NCBI GenBank assembly: GCA_023055505.1 | Contig: JALIRH010000001.1 | Coordinates: 13,821,467 to 13,885,466, forward strand | Reading direction: 5' to 3' | Source: Callipepla californica brunnescens | Taxonomy: Eukaryota > Chordata > Aves > Galliformes > Odontophoridae | Length of the DNA stretch: 64,000 nucleotides | Shown: piece after piece, positions 62,501 through 64,000 of the stretch | Layout of the letters: each line of letters opens with the position of its first letter | How positions within the stretch are numbered: the stretch's first letter is position 1 | Translations under genes and position numbers: made by a program | The notes under the pieces: generated by a model | Database searches by the model: none | Seen by the model: only the letters and a program-made list of their open reading frames with translations | What the model was told of the DNA's origin: nothing

Positions 62501-64000
62501 GAGAGATTCATGCAGCAATCAGGGATGTGCAAGATGAGTTAAAATGGTGGCTCTCAGAATTTGGAGGTATGGATTAGAATCTAATATTTTTATTTATTTA
62601 TTTATTAATTTCAGAGTGGGTCGATTCTGTATTCAGGTTTGATACACATGGGGAACTTTAAGCTGTCTCGATTTCACAGTTTCTGCAGATACAAATGTAT
62701 GTGTATGTATATACATATATTTATTATCTTTTGAAATGTACACATAAGAAAAACTGGTGGGAGACTTTTGCCAAAACTGGCTGTGTTATATGTGAACCAG
62801 TTAACACTTACTGCAAGAAAAAGGATAAGTAGATCCTGACCCTGTGTAGATACTCTTGCTCTCAGTTGCTTCTCTTGTAGTTTTCTTCCCCATGTAGTGC
62901 AAATTTTGCTGCCTTCAGTGATCAATCAATATAAACAAATGGAAGCCACAGCTAAACGTTTGTATTTATTTTGCCAGATTCTATCCTACTCTGCTGAATT
63001 TAAGCCAAAAGCTTCAATGAAAAGAATTTGTATATGTGTCAGGGTGAAAACTGCTTACAGAGTAGAGATGATGTGATGAATGTGTTCAGGACAGAAATTG
63101 GTTGCAGAAATGATTTTAGGATTTTCTGGATATCTTTCAGCCAAGCCAGGCTGGGGAGAATAAAGGTATTTATAATAACTTTCAGCATAGCCTCTGATTT
63201 CTAACATGAGAAAGGAAGAAAGGAAGTGCTCCCACGAGGGCTCCTGAGTTACTGTTTTGCTGATTTACCACTTAGTGCTCAAATCAGCTCTAGAGCGGAG
63301 GTGAGAGAGTTTGCTGCTTTATGGCAACAGTGGGAATTCAGTTTCTTGTGAGGAAATGGAAAGCGTGGAGAATAGCAGAGGGGGCAGGGGTGAAGCATTT
63401 TTTCGTTGTTTCACTTCTCCAATCAGTAAAACTCTTGAAATGCTTTCTGTGTGTTTTCATAATTCATATATATATATTTTTAATTATCATTAATGTTATT
63501 ATAATTTTTGCTTCTTGCTGCGCTTTATCGATATCAGCAGAGCTGTTACTCGTGTGTCAGGGGATGCTACAAGGTCAAAGCGACCATGACACTCTGTGGC
63601 ACCCAGGCTTGGATGCTGAAAAAATGGTGATCCAGTGGGAGAGGTCCCAGGCTCGGGGCTGACTGACATGTGACACATACCTCAAGGTTTACAGAAGGAC
63701 TGAGATTGCTATAATACGTTTTTCCTATATGCTTGAGTATGTTGTTGTAGGGGAGTATACTGGGTGTGAAGAAGGCATCTGAGACAGGTTTGTGCTAGGT
63801 GGGCCTGCTGCATGTTACAAGAAGTGGGAATGTAAGGTGTAGAAAGCTCTGACTGGCTGCTCATGATGCCTGTTGGTGCTCCGAGCTTGCCACAGAAAAA
63901 CCTCTCACTCAACCTTACAGCATGGTCTTCAAACAGCTGCTGCTGCGGTAGCTTGCTACAACATGGTAACCCAAGTGTTTTATGACTGTTTATTCATATA
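59561..64000. other. Region upstream of CAV2
   Basis: No gene recognised. By synteny TES would lie further to the right. It contains TTTA and TA-rich short repeats at 62.59, 62.70 and 63.46 kb. Any CAV2 5'UTR beyond the CpG island cannot be delimited from sequence. Confidence 0.7.
62588..62606. repeat. (TTTA)n short tandem repeat
   Basis: About five TTTA units upstream of CAV2. A similar run follows the CR1 at 12,580-12,600. Confidence 0.85.

Noticed and set aside
1..64000. tRNA, rRNA, CRISPR arrays, operons, endogenous retrovirus or interstitial telomere repeats
   Set aside because: I looked for these and saw no supporting sequence. The window is ordinary vertebrate intergenic and intronic DNA apart from the caveolin genes and CR1 copies.

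Overview
The window is vertebrate nuclear DNA and most likely comes from a galliform bird, probably chicken. It carries short 5'-truncated CR1 retrotransposons (the main avian interspersed repeat) and has few other repeats. Two intron-split genes encode recognisable caveolins whose sequences differ from the mammalian ones. There is no bacterial gene organisation. The species call is inference from repeat type and protein similarity.

Both real protein-coding genes lie on the minus strand, in tandem. CAV2 (caveolin-2, 161 codons, three exons) runs from 59,337 down to 52,509. About 7 kb further on in the direction of transcription, CAV1 (caveolin-1, 178 codons, three exons) runs from 45,344 down to 30,113. 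All exon joins have GT/AG splice sites, and both proteins can be read end to end without a break. Each 5' end sits in a strong CpG island (about 58.8-59.6 kb and 44.4-45.8 kb). The order CAV2 then CAV1 in the same orientation matches the known vertebrate TES-CAV2-CAV1-MET block. So 1-28 kb is the CAV1-MET intergenic interval, and 59.6-64 kb is the start of the TES-CAV2 interval. No TES or MET exon was recognised.

Layout: 1-28.1 kb is intergenic DNA with four CR1 fragments, simple repeats, an isolated GC-rich CTCF-like site at 21.4 kb and an RFX-like palindrome at 6.4 kb. CAV1 occupies 28.1-45.3 kb: a 2 kb 3'UTR with a G-quadruplex-prone tract, a 14.1 kb intron 2 holding a nested pair of CR1 elements, and a 551 bp GC-rich intron 1 with a GGGAC-type minisatellite. 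The CAV1-CAV2 spacer at 45.3-50.6 kb has one CR1 fragment. CAV2 occupies 50.6-59.3 kb with a probable 1.9 kb 3'UTR, a 6.3 kb intron 2 and a tiny 88 bp intron 1. CAV2 upstream DNA runs to 64 kb.

The two proteins form hetero-oligomers that build caveolae at the plasma membrane. CAV1 is the obligate scaffold and CAV2 its partner. I found no clear case for a wholly new system. The most interesting observations are lineage-specific residue changes (no tyrosine in the CAV2 N-terminus, an extra cysteine in CAV1), the GGG-repeat tract in the CAV1 3'UTR, and a candidate CTCF pair just beyond the CAV1 3' end.
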